Below, in pieces: positions 17,143 to 26,838 of a stretch of DNA of 64,000 nt (position 1 is the stretch's first letter; the number at the start of each line of letters is the position of its first letter). Source of the stretch: an uncultured bacterium. Its GTDB lineage: Bacteria; Bacteroidota; Bacteroidia; Bacteroidales; Bacteroidaceae. The translations under genes and the position numbers were made by a program. The notes below the pieces were generated by a model that did not search any database, was not told the origin of the DNA, and worked only from the letters and a program-made list of their open reading frames with translations. The stretch is from the NCBI GenBank assembly GCA_905214625.1, contig CAJMMQ010000005.1:1-64000 (forward strand), in the 5' to 3' direction.

Positions 17143-18858
17143 TTAATAATTTATCTCAAGCAACATTTCGTCAATCGAACATCCCGGAGGTGTCATCGGC
17201 AAGACGTTGTCTTCTTCTTTTACGGCACACTCAAGCACAAACGGGCCGTCCGTATTCAGCATCTTGCCAACGCCGTCCTCAAGCTCATCACGCTCCGACA
17301 CAAAAGCATAAGGAATGTCGTATGCTTCACACACTTTTGCATATTCAGGATTCATCATTTTAGTAAACGACTTGCGCTGATTGAAGAACATATCCTGCCA
17401 CTGGCGTACATTGCCCAGATAATTGTTGTTCATCAAGATTATTTTCACAGGTATTCTGTGCTCCATTATCGTACCAAGCTCATGCAGGCTCATCTGAAAG
17501 CCCCCGTCACCGGTAAACATACATATTGTACGTTCAGGGACGGCAAATGTCGCACCTATTGCCGCAGGAAGTCCGTAGCCCATGGTGCCAAGTCCGCCGC
17601 TGCTTATTATAGAGCGGCTCTTGTTATACTTAAAATAACGGCTCGAGAACATCTGGTTCAGTCCAACATCATTAACAAGAACGGCATTACCCTCTGTTGC
17701 ATCTGCCACGGCAGTAACAACCTCACCCATAAGCAACGGTCCTCCGTCGGGATGCAATGCGGGACGTATCACCTTTTCATACTCCATGTTGTAGAAAGGA
17801 ATGAAACTCTCGCGCCACTCTTTATGACAATTAGGCTTGAGCAGCTTGGTTATTGCAGGCAACGACACCTTGCAGTCGGACACCACCGCCACATCAGTCT
17901 TCACATTCTTGTTAATCTCAGACTTGTCTATATCCAAATGAATTATCTTTGCCTGTTTTGCATAAGTGGCGGCATTACCTATTACACGCTCGCTGAAACG
18001 CATGCCAATGGCAATAAGAACGTCACATTCCTGCTCCTTCATGTTTGGAGCATAATTGCCATGCATGCCAAGCATGCCTACATTAAGCGGATGATCTGTA
18101 GGAAGAGCCGAAAGTCCGAGCAGGGTTCTTGCTGCAGGTATGTCTGCTTTCTCTATAAACTCTGCCAGTTCTTTCTGCGCATTGCCAAGCTCTACGCCCT
18201 GCCCTACAAGAGCCAGAGGCTTTTTAGCATTATTTATCAAATCAGCAGCACGGCTGACTGCGTCGAGGTCTAACGTGGGAAAAGGCACATAACTGCGCAC
18301 GAAATTAACCTGAACCGGCTCATACTCAACCATAAGTTCCTGAACATTTCTCGGAAAATCCAACACTACCGGCCCAGGACGGCCTGAACGTGCTATATAA
18401 AAGGCACGGCTGACAGCCCATACAATGTCTTCGGCACGACGTATTTGATAGCTCCATTTGCTTATAGGCTGGGCCACACCAACAAGGTCAACCTCCTGAA
18501 AGGCATCTGTTCCAAGCCCAGACAGGCTTACCTGTCCGGCAATAACCACAATAGGAGTTGAATCCATCATTGCGTCTGCCACGCCGGTAAGGGTGTTTGT
18601 AACACCGGGGCCGCTTGTTACAATGCAAACGCCCACCTCACCGCTTGCACGGGCATATCCCTCTGCGGCATGTGCTGCCGCCTGCTCATGTCGTACAAGT
18701 ATATGGTTAAAAACTTTCTTTTCACCGCGGGTATAATCATAAAGAGCATCAAAAACCGGCATAATGGCCCCACCGGGGTAACCAAATATAGTCTTTACAT
18801 TTTCTGTTTTAAGAGCTCTCATCAGAGCCTCCGCTCCTGTTATTATTTCTTTTGCCAT
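17143..18858 (-). CDS. ilvB: Acetolactate synthase large (catalytic) subunit
   Basis: Thiamine diphosphate enzyme of 571 residues, condensing two pyruvates or pyruvate plus 2-oxobutyrate. The N-terminal domain has FGYPGGAIMPVFDALY and HEQAAAHAAEGYARASG with the essential Glu of the PYR domain. The central domain binds FAD. The C-terminal TPP motif runs from GDGGFQMS to ILMNNNYLG. The length and domain order match IlvB/IlvI. The gene lies 158 bases downstream of ilvD and nine bases upstream of ilvN. Confidence 0.95.
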   Translation of the reverse strand: MAKEIITGAEALMRALKTENVKTIFGYPGGAIMPVFDALYDYTRGEKKVFNHILVRHEQAAAHAAEGYARASGEVGVCIVTSGPGVTNTLTGVADAMMDSTPIVVIAGQVSLSGLGTDAFQEVDLVGVAQPISKWSYQIRRAEDIVWAVSRAFYIARSGRPGPVVLDFPRNVQELMVEYEPVQVNFVRSYVPFPTLDLDAVSRAADLINNAKKPLALVGQGVELGNAQKELAEFIEKADIPAARTLLGLSALPTDHPLNVGMLGMHGNYAPNMKEQECDVLIAIGMRFSERVIGNAATYAKQAKIIHLDIDKSEINKNVKTDVAVVSDCKVSLPAITKLLKPNCHKEWRESFIPFYNMEYEKVIRPALHPDGGPLLMGEVVTAVADATEGNAVLVNDVGLNQMFSSRYFKYNKSRSIISSGGLGTMGYGLPAAIGATFAVPERTICMFTGDGGFQMSLHELGTIMEHRIPVKIILMNNNYLGNVRQWQDMFFNQRKSFTKMMNPEYAKVCEAYDIPYAFVSERDELEDGVGKMLNTDGPFVLECAVKEEDNVLPMTPPGCSIDEMLLEINY

Positions 18859-19016
18859 ACCTTTTTATGTTTGTGTTTGCAAGACGTAAAACATAACCGA
18901 CGCCATAACAGCTCAGAAAATCGCCACAGCCAATATACGTCAGAAGCCTCGCAGTCTCTTACGCAGCGATATCATCGCAGGCGCCGGTCATGAAACACAC
19001 TTCACAAAAACTTATA

Positions 19017-20819
19017 TTATTCAATTATTCTCACTCCCCCCTTGTCTGCCGAGCTTACACTTTGTGCATAAGCCCTTAGGGCCTTGCTCACCACACGGTT
19101 GCGGGTAAGCGGACGCTGCGGACGCAAAGTCAGCTCTTCGTCGGTCAGCCTTACGTTTATCGAGCGGTTGGGGATGTCTATGTCTATAATGTCACCGTCA
19201 ACAATTTTTCCTATATTGCCTCCGGCCGCTGCCTCGGGAGAAATATGACCAATGCTCAGCCCTGATGTACCTCCACTGAAACGCCCGTCGGTAATAAGCG
19301 CACACTCTTTGCCGAGGTGCATGCTCTTGATATATGATGTGGGATAAAGCATTTCCTGCATACCCGGACCGCCTTTGGGCCCCTCGTGGGTAATAACCAC
19401 GCAGTCGCCGCTCTTGACCGCACCTCCGAGAATGCCCTCGCATGCTGCCTCCTGAGAGTCGAACACCTTTGCAGGGCCACTGAATTTCCATATTGCAGGG
19501 TCCACTCCGGCTGTTTTCACCACACAGCCGTCTATGGCAATGTTGCCAAACAGCACAGCCAGTCCGCCATCCTTTGTGTATGCATGTTCAATGTCGCGTA
19601 TGCAACCAGCCGCACGGTCGGTGTCTAACGTATCCCACAGCTCGTCTTGCGAGCCCATGGTGATAGAGAACTTTCTGCCCGGCGCACTGCGGTATATGCG
19701 CTCGGCCTCGCTGTCAATACAACTGCCTGTTATGTCATACTTTCTTAGCTGCTCACCAAGCGTCTTCCCGTCAACGCGCATAACGTCTTCGTTAATAAGT
19801 CCGCCCTTGGCCAGCTCATTTATTATTCCGAAAATTCCGCCCGCACGGTTACATTCCTGCAAACTATATTTCTGCGTATTGGGAGCCAGTTTACACAGAC
19901 AAGGCACCCTGCGGCTCAGAGCGTCGATATCAGACATAGTGAAATCGGCCTCAGCCTCTTGAGCTACAGCCAAAAGATGCAGCACAGTGTTGGTGCTTCC
20001 GCCCATGGCAATGTCAAGAGTCATGGCATTAAGAAAAGCCTCACGCGTGGCAATATTGCGCGGAAGAACGCTCTCATCGCCTTCATCGTAATATTTCATG
20101 GCGTTTACGACAATCTGCCGTGCGGCATCCTTAAACAGCCGTATGCGGTTTTTATGCGTGGCAAGAATGGTGCCGTTTCCGGGAAGCGAGAGTCCTATTG
20201 CTTCCGTAAGTGAGTTCATCGAATTTGCAGTGAACATGCCAGAACAGCATCCACAACCCGGGCAGGCACAACTCTCAATCTGGCGCATCTCATCATCGCT
20301 CACGCTTGAGTCTGCGCCCTTAACCATGGCAGTAATCAAATCAGCGTTCTCGCCGTTCCACCGCCCGGCTTCCATAGGTCCTCCGCTGCAGAACACAGTT
20401 GGTATATTAAGGCGCATGGCAGCCATAAGCATACCCGGAGTAATTTTGTCGCAATTTGATATACAAATCATCGCGTCAGCCTTATGAGCGTTAACCATAT
20501 ATTCCACCGAATCGGCGATGATGTCCCGCGAAGGCAGCGAATAAAGCATGCCGTCGTGCCCCATGGCTATACCGTCGTCAATAGCAATAGTGTTGAATTC
20601 GGCGGCATAGCATCCCATTTTCTCTATCTCGGCCTTTACAATCTGACCAATCTCGTGCAAATGAGTATGCCCGGGAACAAATTGCGTAAACGAGTTGACA
20701 ACAGCAATGATGGGCTTTCCGAATTGCTCCGGCTTCATGCCTGTCGCAACCCACAGAGCCCTGGCTCCTGCCATACGGCGTCCCTCGGTACATACCGCGC
20801 TTCTCAACTTGTGTTTCAT
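19017..20819 (-). CDS. ilvD: Dihydroxy-acid dehydratase
   Basis: Iron-sulfur dehydratase of 600 residues converting dihydroxy acids to 2-oxoacids in valine and isoleucine synthesis. Cluster ligand regions are [12 protein letters not shown] (about residue 120) and [19 protein letters not shown] (about residue 190). The C-terminal half carries [21 protein letters not shown]. It is the first gene of the operon, 33 bases behind a TAacTTTG box. I looked for and did not find a leader peptide upstream. Confidence 0.95.
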   Translation of the reverse strand: MKHKLRSAVCTEGRRMAGARALWVATGMKPEQFGKPIIAVVNSFTQFVPGHTHLHEIGQIVKAEIEKMGCYAAEFNTIAIDDGIAMGHDGMLYSLPSRDIIADSVEYMVNAHKADAMICISNCDKITPGMLMAAMRLNIPTVFCSGGPMEAGRWNGENADLITAMVKGADSSVSDDEMRQIESCACPGCGCCSGMFTANSMNSLTEAIGLSLPGNGTILATHKNRIRLFKDAARQIVVNAMKYYDEGDESVLPRNIATREAFLNAMTLDIAMGGSTNTVLHLLAVAQEAEADFTMSDIDALSRRVPCLCKLAPNTQKYSLQECNRAGGIFGIINELAKGGLINEDVMRVDGKTLGEQLRKYDITGSCIDSEAERIYRSAPGRKFSITMGSQDELWDTLDTDRAAGCIRDIEHAYTKDGGLAVLFGNIAIDGCVVKTAGVDPAIWKFSGPAKVFDSQEAACEGILGGAVKSGDCVVITHEGPKGGPGMQEMLYPTSYIKSMHLGKECALITDGRFSGGTSGLSIGHISPEAAAGGNIGKIVDGDIIDIDIPNRSINVRLTDEELTLRPQRPLTRNRVVSKALRAYAQSVSSADKGGVRIIE

Positions 20820-20851
20820 ATTCTCTCAAATGTTTTGTTCATATGTTCGTG

Positions 20852-20859
20852 CAAAGTTA
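20852..20859 (-). promoter_or_regulatory. -7 box of the ilv operon
   Basis: The minus strand reads TAacTTTG 33 bases before the ilvD start. A TTTG-like -33 element lies about 23 bases further upstream, slightly longer than ideal spacing. Confidence 0.55.
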
Positions 20860-21301
20860 TACTTTTTTCTCATATTCAGCAACAAATACACTAAATAATT
20901 GAACTATATTATAACTTTTATCATAAAACCAATATAAAATGTGATAAATTGAAAGATTTTATTGCACATATTTCTTTTAAATGTGCAATTTCAAGATGTC
21001 ACAATTATCCCATATACACAAAACACATGTCACGATTATCGACAAAATAGTGAAATAATGACACACCACAAGAAATGAAATATTAGACGTAAAAGCGAAA
21101 ATATGAAAAGAAAGATAACAACGACACCAACGATTTATTGCCAATACATAACTAACCGCATGACATATATTTAACAGAATTGGCATGTCAACTAAAAGAT
21201 ATAATTCAGTATCGGCAACAAGAGACAAAAGCGCCAACAGATTTAATATCAAAAATTCGTAACATTTTAGTTTAAATAAATTACGAATTAAATTTAAATA
21301 T

Positions 21302-21391
21302 ATGGAAATCACTCCAGGAGATAAAGTAACAATACCATATTTTGTTTCAGAATGAAAGTGGGCTGTTTTTAATGTGAAAACAGCCCACTTT
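21302..21391 (+). other. Short frame followed directly by a terminator
   Basis: An ATG at 21302 opens 17 codons (beginning MEITPGDKV) that end with TGA at 21353-21355. A perfect 15-bp stem, 21355-21369 with 21377-21391, and a T run start at the stop codon. The geometry resembles a tiny gene or the remnant of a truncated one. No strong promoter box is seen within 60 bases upstream, so expression is uncertain. Confidence 0.35.
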
Positions 21392-21474
21392 TAATACAAA
21401 AACAGGCCGTTTACGACAGCTAAACCGGCCATTAATTCTGCATAACTTTATCCAGTTGCGAAATTATACAAAAA

Positions 21475-21504
21475 AAATCTCCGTCCGAACCAGAACGGAG
21501 ATTT
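21475..21504 (-). terminator. Terminator of the OmpA-like gene
   Basis: AAATCTCCGT at 21475-21484 pairs with 21495-21504. On the minus strand a run of T follows. It lies 22 bases after the OmpA-like stop codon. Confidence 0.8.
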
Positions 21505-21525
21505 TTACTGATTTACTATGTAAAT

Positions 21526-22668
21526 TTACTTAGTGTTGTCGTTGAATGTAGCAACACGGTTGAATTCAACCTGCTCAAACAGCTTGTCTGTAGCGCCACA
21601 GCCCTTTGTTGTAAGACGGTCAGCAGAAATCTTGTATTTGTTAACCAAAATCTTCTTAACAGCTTCTGCGCGCTCCTCTGACAACTGCTGGTTGCGCTCT
21701 GCAGAACCTTCAGGAGAAGCATAGCCCTTAATCTCAACCTTTGCATCAGGATGATTCTTCATGTACTGTGCAATAAGCTCAATCGGAGCATACTGAGCCG
21801 GGTCTACAACAGACTTGCCCTGACGGAACAATACTGTAGGCTGCAGATTAGTAGCCGTAGCGGGTTTCTCATATTTTGGTCTTCTGTTGCACTCGTCAAG
21901 AGCTCTCTGCAAGTCAGAAATCTGACGGTCTTTGGCTGCAAGCTGAACATCCTTGTCGTTCAAGTCGCCGCGGAGATCGTTGATTTTAGCATTGAGTCCG
22001 TCAATCTCAGACTGGTCACGCAGTTCGGCAATAGTGAAATTGTGTGTACCGTTAGAATTCTTAAACTTATAAACCAAGCCTACATTGAGTTGGAAGCCAG
22101 AGTGGTTTACGTTATATTTTATTTCACTTCCACCATACTTTGAACCTCCAAGAGTCCATATCATAGCCGGTTCAACGTAAATCTGCCATGCTTTAGCCTT
22201 TCCAAGATTAAACGCAAAGTCAACACCGGCCTTAGATGTCAGAGTGTTGTCTTTGTAAATTTCAGACGGATGGCCGAAAATGTGCCCCCATCCGAAGCCA
22301 CCTACAGCAGAAACCTCAAATACACGCGGCTCTCCAGGATATCCGCCAAACCAGTTGCTAAGATTAACCGTTCCCAGCAAAGATGTATTCATCGAACGCA
22401 CAAATGTTCCGATAGACTCACCCGGCTTGTTTGACAAATAAACATTGCTCTCAACAGCAAGGCCAAATACCGGCGTGAAATTACGGCCAATACGCAATCC
22501 GAGATTAGGATTCAAATCCTTAAGCCATGCATGACCGGTAGATTTGGTTGCAAAACCGCCATTGACCCCAATATAAAAATTATCGAAAGTCTTGCTTTCA
22601 GTTACGGTCTGAGCTGATACAGATGCAGTTGCCAATACAGCAACAAACATTAATAATAACTTCTTCAT
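21526..22668 (-). CDS. OmpA family outer membrane protein
   Basis: Outer membrane protein of 380 residues. A signal peptide ends near residue 19 (ATASVSAQ). An N-terminal eight-strand-type beta domain follows (about residues 25-205; FDNFYIGVNGGFATKS to FQLNVGLVYKF). A coiled-coil linker runs from about 210 to 260 (LNAKINDLRGDLNDKDVQLAAKDRQ). The C-terminal OmpA peptidoglycan-binding domain shows VEIKGYASPEGSAERNQQLSEERAEAV. It anchors the outer membrane to the cell wall and is one of the abundant porin-like proteins of Bacteroidales. It has its own promoter and terminator. Confidence 0.92.
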   Translation of the reverse strand: MKKLLLMFVAVLATASVSAQTVTESKTFDNFYIGVNGGFATKSTGHAWLKDLNPNLGLRIGRNFTPVFGLAVESNVYLSNKPGESIGTFVRSMNTSLLGTVNLSNWFGGYPGEPRVFEVSAVGGFGWGHIFGHPSEIYKDNTLTSKAGVDFAFNLGKAKAWQIYVEPAMIWTLGGSKYGGSEIKYNVNHSGFQLNVGLVYKFKNSNGTHNFTIAELRDQSEIDGLNAKINDLRGDLNDKDVQLAAKDRQISDLQRALDECNRRPKYEKPATATNLQPTVLFRQGKSVVDPAQYAPIELIAQYMKNHPDAKVEIKGYASPEGSAERNQQLSEERAEAVKKILVNKYKISADRLTTKGCGATDKLFEQVEFNRVATFNDNTK

Positions 22669-22717
22669 TTTCTTTAAATTTTAATTAAAAACAATTTTAT
22701 TATATAATTGCAGTACA

Positions 22718-22725
22718 CAAAGATA
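22718..22725 (-). promoter_or_regulatory. -7 box of the OmpA-like gene
   Basis: The minus strand reads TAtcTTTG about 50 bases upstream of the start codon, in an AT-rich divergent promoter region. Confidence 0.6.
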
Positions 22726-23041
22726 CGAAATTATATTTACATTCCAAATTTATTATGAGCAAATACGCATTTTGGAAAGACAAATATGCATTTTGACGTA
22801 GAAAAGGACAAAATATGTGTGATTTGCAATATGGAGCAAGCAAATTAACATTGATTGCCCCATGATATTTACAATATGACATTTTTTACTTTATAAAATA
22901 AAAATATAAAATTATGGCCAAAAAGTATGTATCCAGACAAACATGTATAAACATAGGCCGATGTTGACAAGGACATACGCAAAAGAACGTTATTGACAGA
23001 AAAAACAAACAAAGTTTGTTTCAAATTTATGCAATTTGCAT

Positions 23042-23049
23042 TACCTTTG
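23042..23049 (+). promoter_or_regulatory. cobU -7 box, six bases before the start codon
   Basis: TAccTTTG ends at 23049 and the cobU ATG is at 23056. The TTTG at 23015-23018 is a possible but slightly distant -33 element. The transcript should begin at or next to the ATG. Confidence 0.55.
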
Positions 23050-23055
23050 CACTAT

Positions 23056-23583
23056 ATGAAAAAGATTATTCTTATCACAGGAGGACAACGCTCGGGCAAA
23101 AGTGTTTATGCAGAAAAACTTGCATTGAGCCTTTCTGACAATCCAGTATATCTTGCAACAGCCCATGTATGGGACGACGAGTTCAGAGAAAGGGTAAAAA
23201 AACATCAGGAACGCAGAGGTGAGCAATGGATAAACATTGAAGAGGAAAAATATCTCAGCAGGCACAACCTATATAATAAGGTGACAGTAATAGACTGTGT
23301 TACGCTTTGGTGCACCAATTTCTTTTTTGACCGCAAAGCTGACAGCGACAGCCAGCCAACAGTTAACGAAGCCCTTGACGATATTAAGAAAGAATTTGAC
23401 AAGTTTACAAGTCAAGATGCTACCTTTATATTTGTCACCAACGAAATAGGCAGCGGTGAAGTCAGCGGCAACGCCGTACAACGCAGATTTACCGACATGC
23501 AGGGATGGATGAACCAATATGTTGCGTCAAAAGCCGACGAAGTGATAATGATGGTTTGCGGCATTCCGGTAAAAATAAAGTAA
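23056..23583 (+). CDS. cobU: Adenosylcobinamide kinase / adenosylcobinamide-phosphate guanylyltransferase
   Basis: Bifunctional enzyme of 175 residues that phosphorylates adenosylcobinamide and transfers GMP to it, activating the corrin for lower-ligand attachment. The P-loop GGQRSGKS is at residues 8-15. The RRGEQW segment and VTNEIGSGEV are characteristic of the family. The nominal frame opens at 22993, but the family begins at MKKIILITGGQRSGKS, so ATG 23056 is used. It is the first gene of the four-gene cobUTSC set. Confidence 0.95.
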   Translation: MKKIILITGGQRSGKSVYAEKLALSLSDNPVYLATAHVWDDEFRERVKKHQERRGEQWINIEEEKYLSRHNLYNKVTVIDCVTLWCTNFFFDRKADSDSQPTVNEALDDIKKEFDKFTSQDATFIFVTNEIGSGEVSGNAVQRRFTDMQGWMNQYVASKADEVIMMVCGIPVKIK

Positions 23584-23629
23584 GCCTCAAGATTTTATCC
23601 GGCAGAAAAAGTCCTTAAACTATATGATT

Positions 23630-24682
23630 ATGAAAAATTTTGAAATAAAAGCACCTGACAACAGTATAAAAAAGGATATAACAAAAAAAATAGACAACCT
23701 TAACAAGCCCAAAGGCTCACTCGGAAGACTTGAGAGTCTGGCCATGCAGATTTGCCTTATTCAGCAGACACTGTCGCCAAAGCTTACAGGCCAGTGCCAT
23801 ATTCTCTTTGGCAGCGACCACGGCATAGAACGCGAGAACGTAAGTGTGTCGCCACGCGATGTTACTTGGCAGCAGATGATAAACTTTACACGCGGCGGTG
23901 GCGGTGTCAACATGTTTTGCCGCCAACACGGCTTCAAGCTTTATATTGTTGACACAGGCGTAGACCATGACCTGACGGAATATAAAGAGATTATCAACCG
24001 CAAGATTGCTAACGGAACTGCCAACTTCAGATATAAGGATGCAATGACTGAAGAACAGTTTGAACAGGCTATTGACATTGGCTGTGAGATGTTAGACAAG
24101 TGTGTAGCTGACTGTGGATGCAATATTATCAGCCTTGGCGAAATGGGCATAGCCAATACGTCTCCGTCAAGTGTATGGATGAGCCTGTTCGGGAACATTG
24201 AACTCGAAAAGTGTGTAGGTGCAGGCGCGGGACTTGACACGCCGGGAATAAGACATAAATATGAAGTTCTTTCTGAAGCAGTAAACAACTTTAAAAGAAG
24301 ACACGACGATACATCCGACCCTAAAACTATAATACGCTGTTTTGGCGGATTTGAGATGGTAAGCGCAATCGGCGCCATGCTGCGCGCGGCTGAACTACAC
24401 ATTATTATAATGGTTGACGGATTTATCATGACAGCCTGTGCCCTTGCGGCAAGTATGCTTTATCCTGACGTTAAGGATTATATGATTTTCGGACATAAAG
24501 GTGACGAAACGGGACACCGCAAGATGCTCGAACTTCTCGGAGCGGAACCACTGTTAAACCTGGGTTTGCGACTTGGCGAAGGCACCGGTGCACTGTGCTC
24601 CTTCCCTATTATAGACAGCTCTGTAAGAATGATTAACGAAATGAACAACTTTGACAATGCGAATATCACTAAATACTTCTAA
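23630..24682 (+). CDS. cobT: Nicotinate-nucleotide-dimethylbenzimidazole phosphoribosyltransferase
   Basis: Enzyme of 350 residues that makes alpha-ribazole phosphate, the lower-ligand nucleotide of cobalamin. Visible blocks are the N-terminal NLNKPKGSLGRLE, the SLGEMGIANTSPSS loop, and LGEGTGALCSFPII containing the catalytic Glu. ATG 23630 is preferred over 23624 by family alignment. It overlaps the start of cobS by 26 bases, indicating translational coupling. Confidence 0.95.
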   Translation: MKNFEIKAPDNSIKKDITKKIDNLNKPKGSLGRLESLAMQICLIQQTLSPKLTGQCHILFGSDHGIERENVSVSPRDVTWQQMINFTRGGGGVNMFCRQHGFKLYIVDTGVDHDLTEYKEIINRKIANGTANFRYKDAMTEEQFEQAIDIGCEMLDKCVADCGCNIISLGEMGIANTSPSSVWMSLFGNIELEKCVGAGAGLDTPGIRHKYEVLSEAVNNFKRRHDDTSDPKTIIRCFGGFEMVSAIGAMLRAAELHIIIMVDGFIMTACALAASMLYPDVKDYMIFGHKGDETGHRKMLELLGAEPLLNLGLRLGEGTGALCSFPIIDSSVRMINEMNNFDNANITKYF

Positions 24683-25478
24683 ATGGTACGACAACATCTG
24701 GGCTTCGTTCATTTTCTTTACAAGACTGCCCTTCTGGCGACTATACGAACCGCCAAAAGAATGTTATCGCACGGTGGTTGAACACTGGCCGCTGACAGGA
24801 TTGCTTACGGGAGGAATTATGGCTGCCATCATTTATTTTGGCGGAATGATAATGCCGCACACAACAGCCGTGCTCATTGCCATTGTGGCAAGACTGCTGA
24901 TAACTGGGGCACTGCACGAAGACGGTCTTACAGACTTCTTTGACGGATTTGGAGGCGGCGGAAACAACAGACAACGTATTCTGGACATCATGAAAGACTC
25001 ACGCACGGGAACATACGGCGTAGTGGGCATCGTGATGTATCTGCTCCTGCTCTTTTTCGCACTTACGGCCATGCCGGCAAAGCTGGCTGCACTGACAGTT
25101 CTGGCAGCCGATCCTTACAGCAAGATGCTTGCGAGCCAGATTATAATGATGATGCCGTACGCCAGAACGGAAGACGAGTCGAAGGCTCACGTTGTTTACC
25201 GCAAAATGAACATTAAGGCAGGCATAAGCCTGTTTATACAAGGAATGGCACCACTGGTTCCACTTGTACTGACATGCTGGAGTCTGGTGCGCTGGGATCT
25301 GATAATCTTCATTCCCGGCCTTGTTATGTATTTTCTTTATCTCTTTATCTGGCGCAGACTGAGAGGATATACGGGCGACTGCTGCGGAGCGATGTTCCTG
25401 CTCATTGAGCTGTCGTTTTACCTTACAGTTTCATCCCAATTTTTTAACAACAGACAATTATGGACGTTATTCTCATAA
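24657..25478 (+). CDS. cobS: Adenosylcobinamide-GDP ribazoletransferase (cobalamin synthase)
   Basis: Integral membrane enzyme of 273 residues that joins adenosylcobinamide-GDP to alpha-ribazole (phosphate). FFTRLP near the N-terminus and the metal-binding HEDGLTDFFDGFGGG around residues 83-97 are diagnostic. Six or so hydrophobic helices follow. It starts inside cobT and its own end overlaps the cobC start by 19 bases, so the set is tightly packed. Confidence 0.94.
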   Translation: MRISLNTSKWYDNIWASFIFFTRLPFWRLYEPPKECYRTVVEHWPLTGLLTGGIMAAIIYFGGMIMPHTTAVLIAIVARLLITGALHEDGLTDFFDGFGGGGNNRQRILDIMKDSRTGTYGVVGIVMYLLLLFFALTAMPAKLAALTVLAADPYSKMLASQIIMMMPYARTEDESKAHVVYRKMNIKAGISLFIQGMAPLVPLVLTCWSLVRWDLIIFIPGLVMYFLYLFIWRRLRGYTGDCCGAMFLLIELSFYLTVSSQFFNNRQLWTLFS

Positions 25479-25987
25479 GACACACAAGCGTTGACGTGCC
25501 TAAAGGCACATGCTACGGCTGGAGCGACGTGCCCGTTGCCGATACTTTTGAACAGGAGGCTGCCGTAACAAAGAAAAGCATAGAGCATCTTGAATTCGAC
25601 ATGATATTTTCATCACCGTTGACAAGAGCCAGAAAACTTGCAGAATATTGCGGATGGCCTAACCCTGTTGTTGACGACAGACTGAAAGAAATGCACATGG
25701 GCAACTGGGAGATGAAACTTTTTGACGAGATAGAAGACGAAAATCTGCAAAAATGGTATGACGACTACATGCACCAGCCTGCAACAAACGGCGAGAGTTT
25801 TCCGATGCTGTACGCACGTGTAGCCTCATTTTTAGACGAGCTGAAACAAAAGCCATACAGGCGGGTTGCAGTTTTTGCGCATGGCGGAGTGCTTATGTGT
25901 GCTGGAATATACGGAAAGCTATTCAGCGAAAAAGACTGCTTTAAACATCTTGCGCCATACGGAGGAATTGAAAAAATTACCATCTGA
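25460..25987 (+). CDS. cobC: Alpha-ribazole phosphatase (histidine phosphatase family)
   Basis: Phosphatase of 175 residues. The phosphohistidine site LIRHT is at residues 5-9 (in place of the more usual RHG/RHGE), and the second active-site His is in FAHGGV near residue 140. TCYGWSDVPV is typical of CobC. It removes the phosphate from alpha-ribazole phosphate or from cobalamin phosphate. Its position as the last gene of cobUTSC supports CobC over a general phosphoglycerate mutase-like phosphatase. Confidence 0.88.
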   Translation: MDVILIRHTSVDVPKGTCYGWSDVPVADTFEQEAAVTKKSIEHLEFDMIFSSPLTRARKLAEYCGWPNPVVDDRLKEMHMGNWEMKLFDEIEDENLQKWYDDYMHQPATNGESFPMLYARVASFLDELKQKPYRRVAVFAHGGVLMCAGIYGKLFSEKDCFKHLAPYGGIEKITI

Positions 25988-26289
25988 AATATTCAGCATT
26001 AATAATCACCCACGCCACAATTTATAATGTGACAAACACTCCTTTTGCTGTGATGAGTTATAAATTTAACCTAAAATTAAAACAATCTTGATTATAGTTT
26101 ATACAGTATTCAAGCCACTCATTGCATCAACCGTAATTTGTTCAAAATGAACAATCAATATGAAATAAATAAAATCAGACCGTTTTCAACGCAAGTATAA
26201 ACAAATATACTAACCTTTGAAAACGGTCTGTCGGTTATCTAACATCCTGCTGTCATAAAGACTTGGCAAGAATAATGATAACATTATAT
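25988..26289. other. Convergent gap with terminator
   Basis: Holds one strong hairpin at 26176-26230 between cobC (plus) and vorC (minus). Nothing else is recognised. Confidence 0.5.
26176..26230. terminator. Bidirectional terminator between cobC and vorC
   Basis: CAGACCGTTTTCAA at 26176-26189 pairs perfectly over 14 bp with 26217-26230. The 27-base loop is AT-rich. Confidence 0.65.
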
Positions 26290-26826
26290 TTAACCGATGA
26301 TTTCCTTACCGGCTGTTATAGCCTCCATGTTAAGAGGAATAAGTCCATGATGACGCTCAGGCAGAGTCTTATACAGAGCCTTCTCAACACCCTTGTCACT
26401 TACAACAGGACAAACCTTGAGCAGTCCTCCAAGAACAATCATATTGAACACCTTTGAATTTTTCATCTCAACGGCCTTATCCATCGCTGCGATAGGACAT
26501 ACTGTGATATCCGTGCGCTTAGGAGGATTGATTATACCTGACGTGTCATAGATAAGGAAGCCTCCCTTCTTAACTTTCGGCTCAAACTTATCCAATGAAG
26601 GCTGGTTGAGCACGATAGCGACATCATATTCGCTCACGATTGGAGAAGACACACGCTCGTCACTTACGATAACAGTAACATTACATGTTCCGCCACGCTG
26701 CTCGGGACCGTATGCCGGCATCCATGTGACTTCCTTATCCTCCATAAGTCCAGAATAAGCAAGAATCTTGCCCATAGACAGCACACCCTGTCCGCCGAAT
26801 CCTGATATAATAATTTCCTTTTTCAT
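26290..26826 (-). CDS. vorC: 2-oxoacid:ferredoxin oxidoreductase, gamma subunit
   Basis: Gamma subunit of 178 residues with the domain signature GFGGQGVLSMGKILAYSGL at residues 9-27 and YGPEQRGGTCNVTV around residues 40-53. Part of a four-subunit enzyme that oxidatively decarboxylates 2-oxoacids to acyl-CoA with ferredoxin as acceptor. The gene order delta-alpha-beta-gamma (vorD, B, A, C) is that of 2-oxoisovalerate or 2-oxoglutarate ferredoxin oxidoreductases of Bacteroidales. The substrate, branched-chain oxoacids versus 2-oxoglutarate (korC), is not fixed by sequence here. Confidence 0.85.
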   Translation of the reverse strand: MKKEIIISGFGGQGVLSMGKILAYSGLMEDKEVTWMPAYGPEQRGGTCNVTVIVSDERVSSPIVSEYDVAIVLNQPSLDKFEPKVKKGGFLIYDTSGIINPPKRTDITVCPIAAMDKAVEMKNSKVFNMIVLGGLLKVCPVVSDKGVEKALYKTLPERHHGLIPLNMEAITAGKEIIG

Positions 26827-26838
26827 AGGTCTGCTTTT

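Larger units (their letters stand above)
20820..21525. other. Intergenic region between ilvD and ompA-like gene
   Basis: It holds the ilv promoter, a perfect 9-bp hairpin at 20961-20989 (ATTGCACAT/ATGTGCAAT), a 17-codon frame at 21302-21355 that runs directly into a strong hairpin (listed separately), and the terminator of the OmpA-like gene. The rest is AT-rich and shows no coding frame. Confidence 0.5.
22669..23055. other. Divergent region between ompA-like gene and cobU
   Basis: Contains the two opposing -7 boxes (22718-22725 minus, 23042-23049 plus). I see no cobalamin riboswitch-like conserved B12 box, and the cobU box leaves no room for a leader. Nothing else is recognised. Confidence 0.5.

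Noticed and set aside
20820-21300. Search for a branched-chain amino acid leader peptide before ilvD
   Set aside because: The -7 box is only 33 bases from the ilvD start and no Ile/Val/Leu-rich frame or terminator precedes it.
22683-23055. Search for a cobalamin riboswitch upstream of cobU
   Set aside because: No B12-box-like conserved sequence, and the promoter box is immediately before the start codon.
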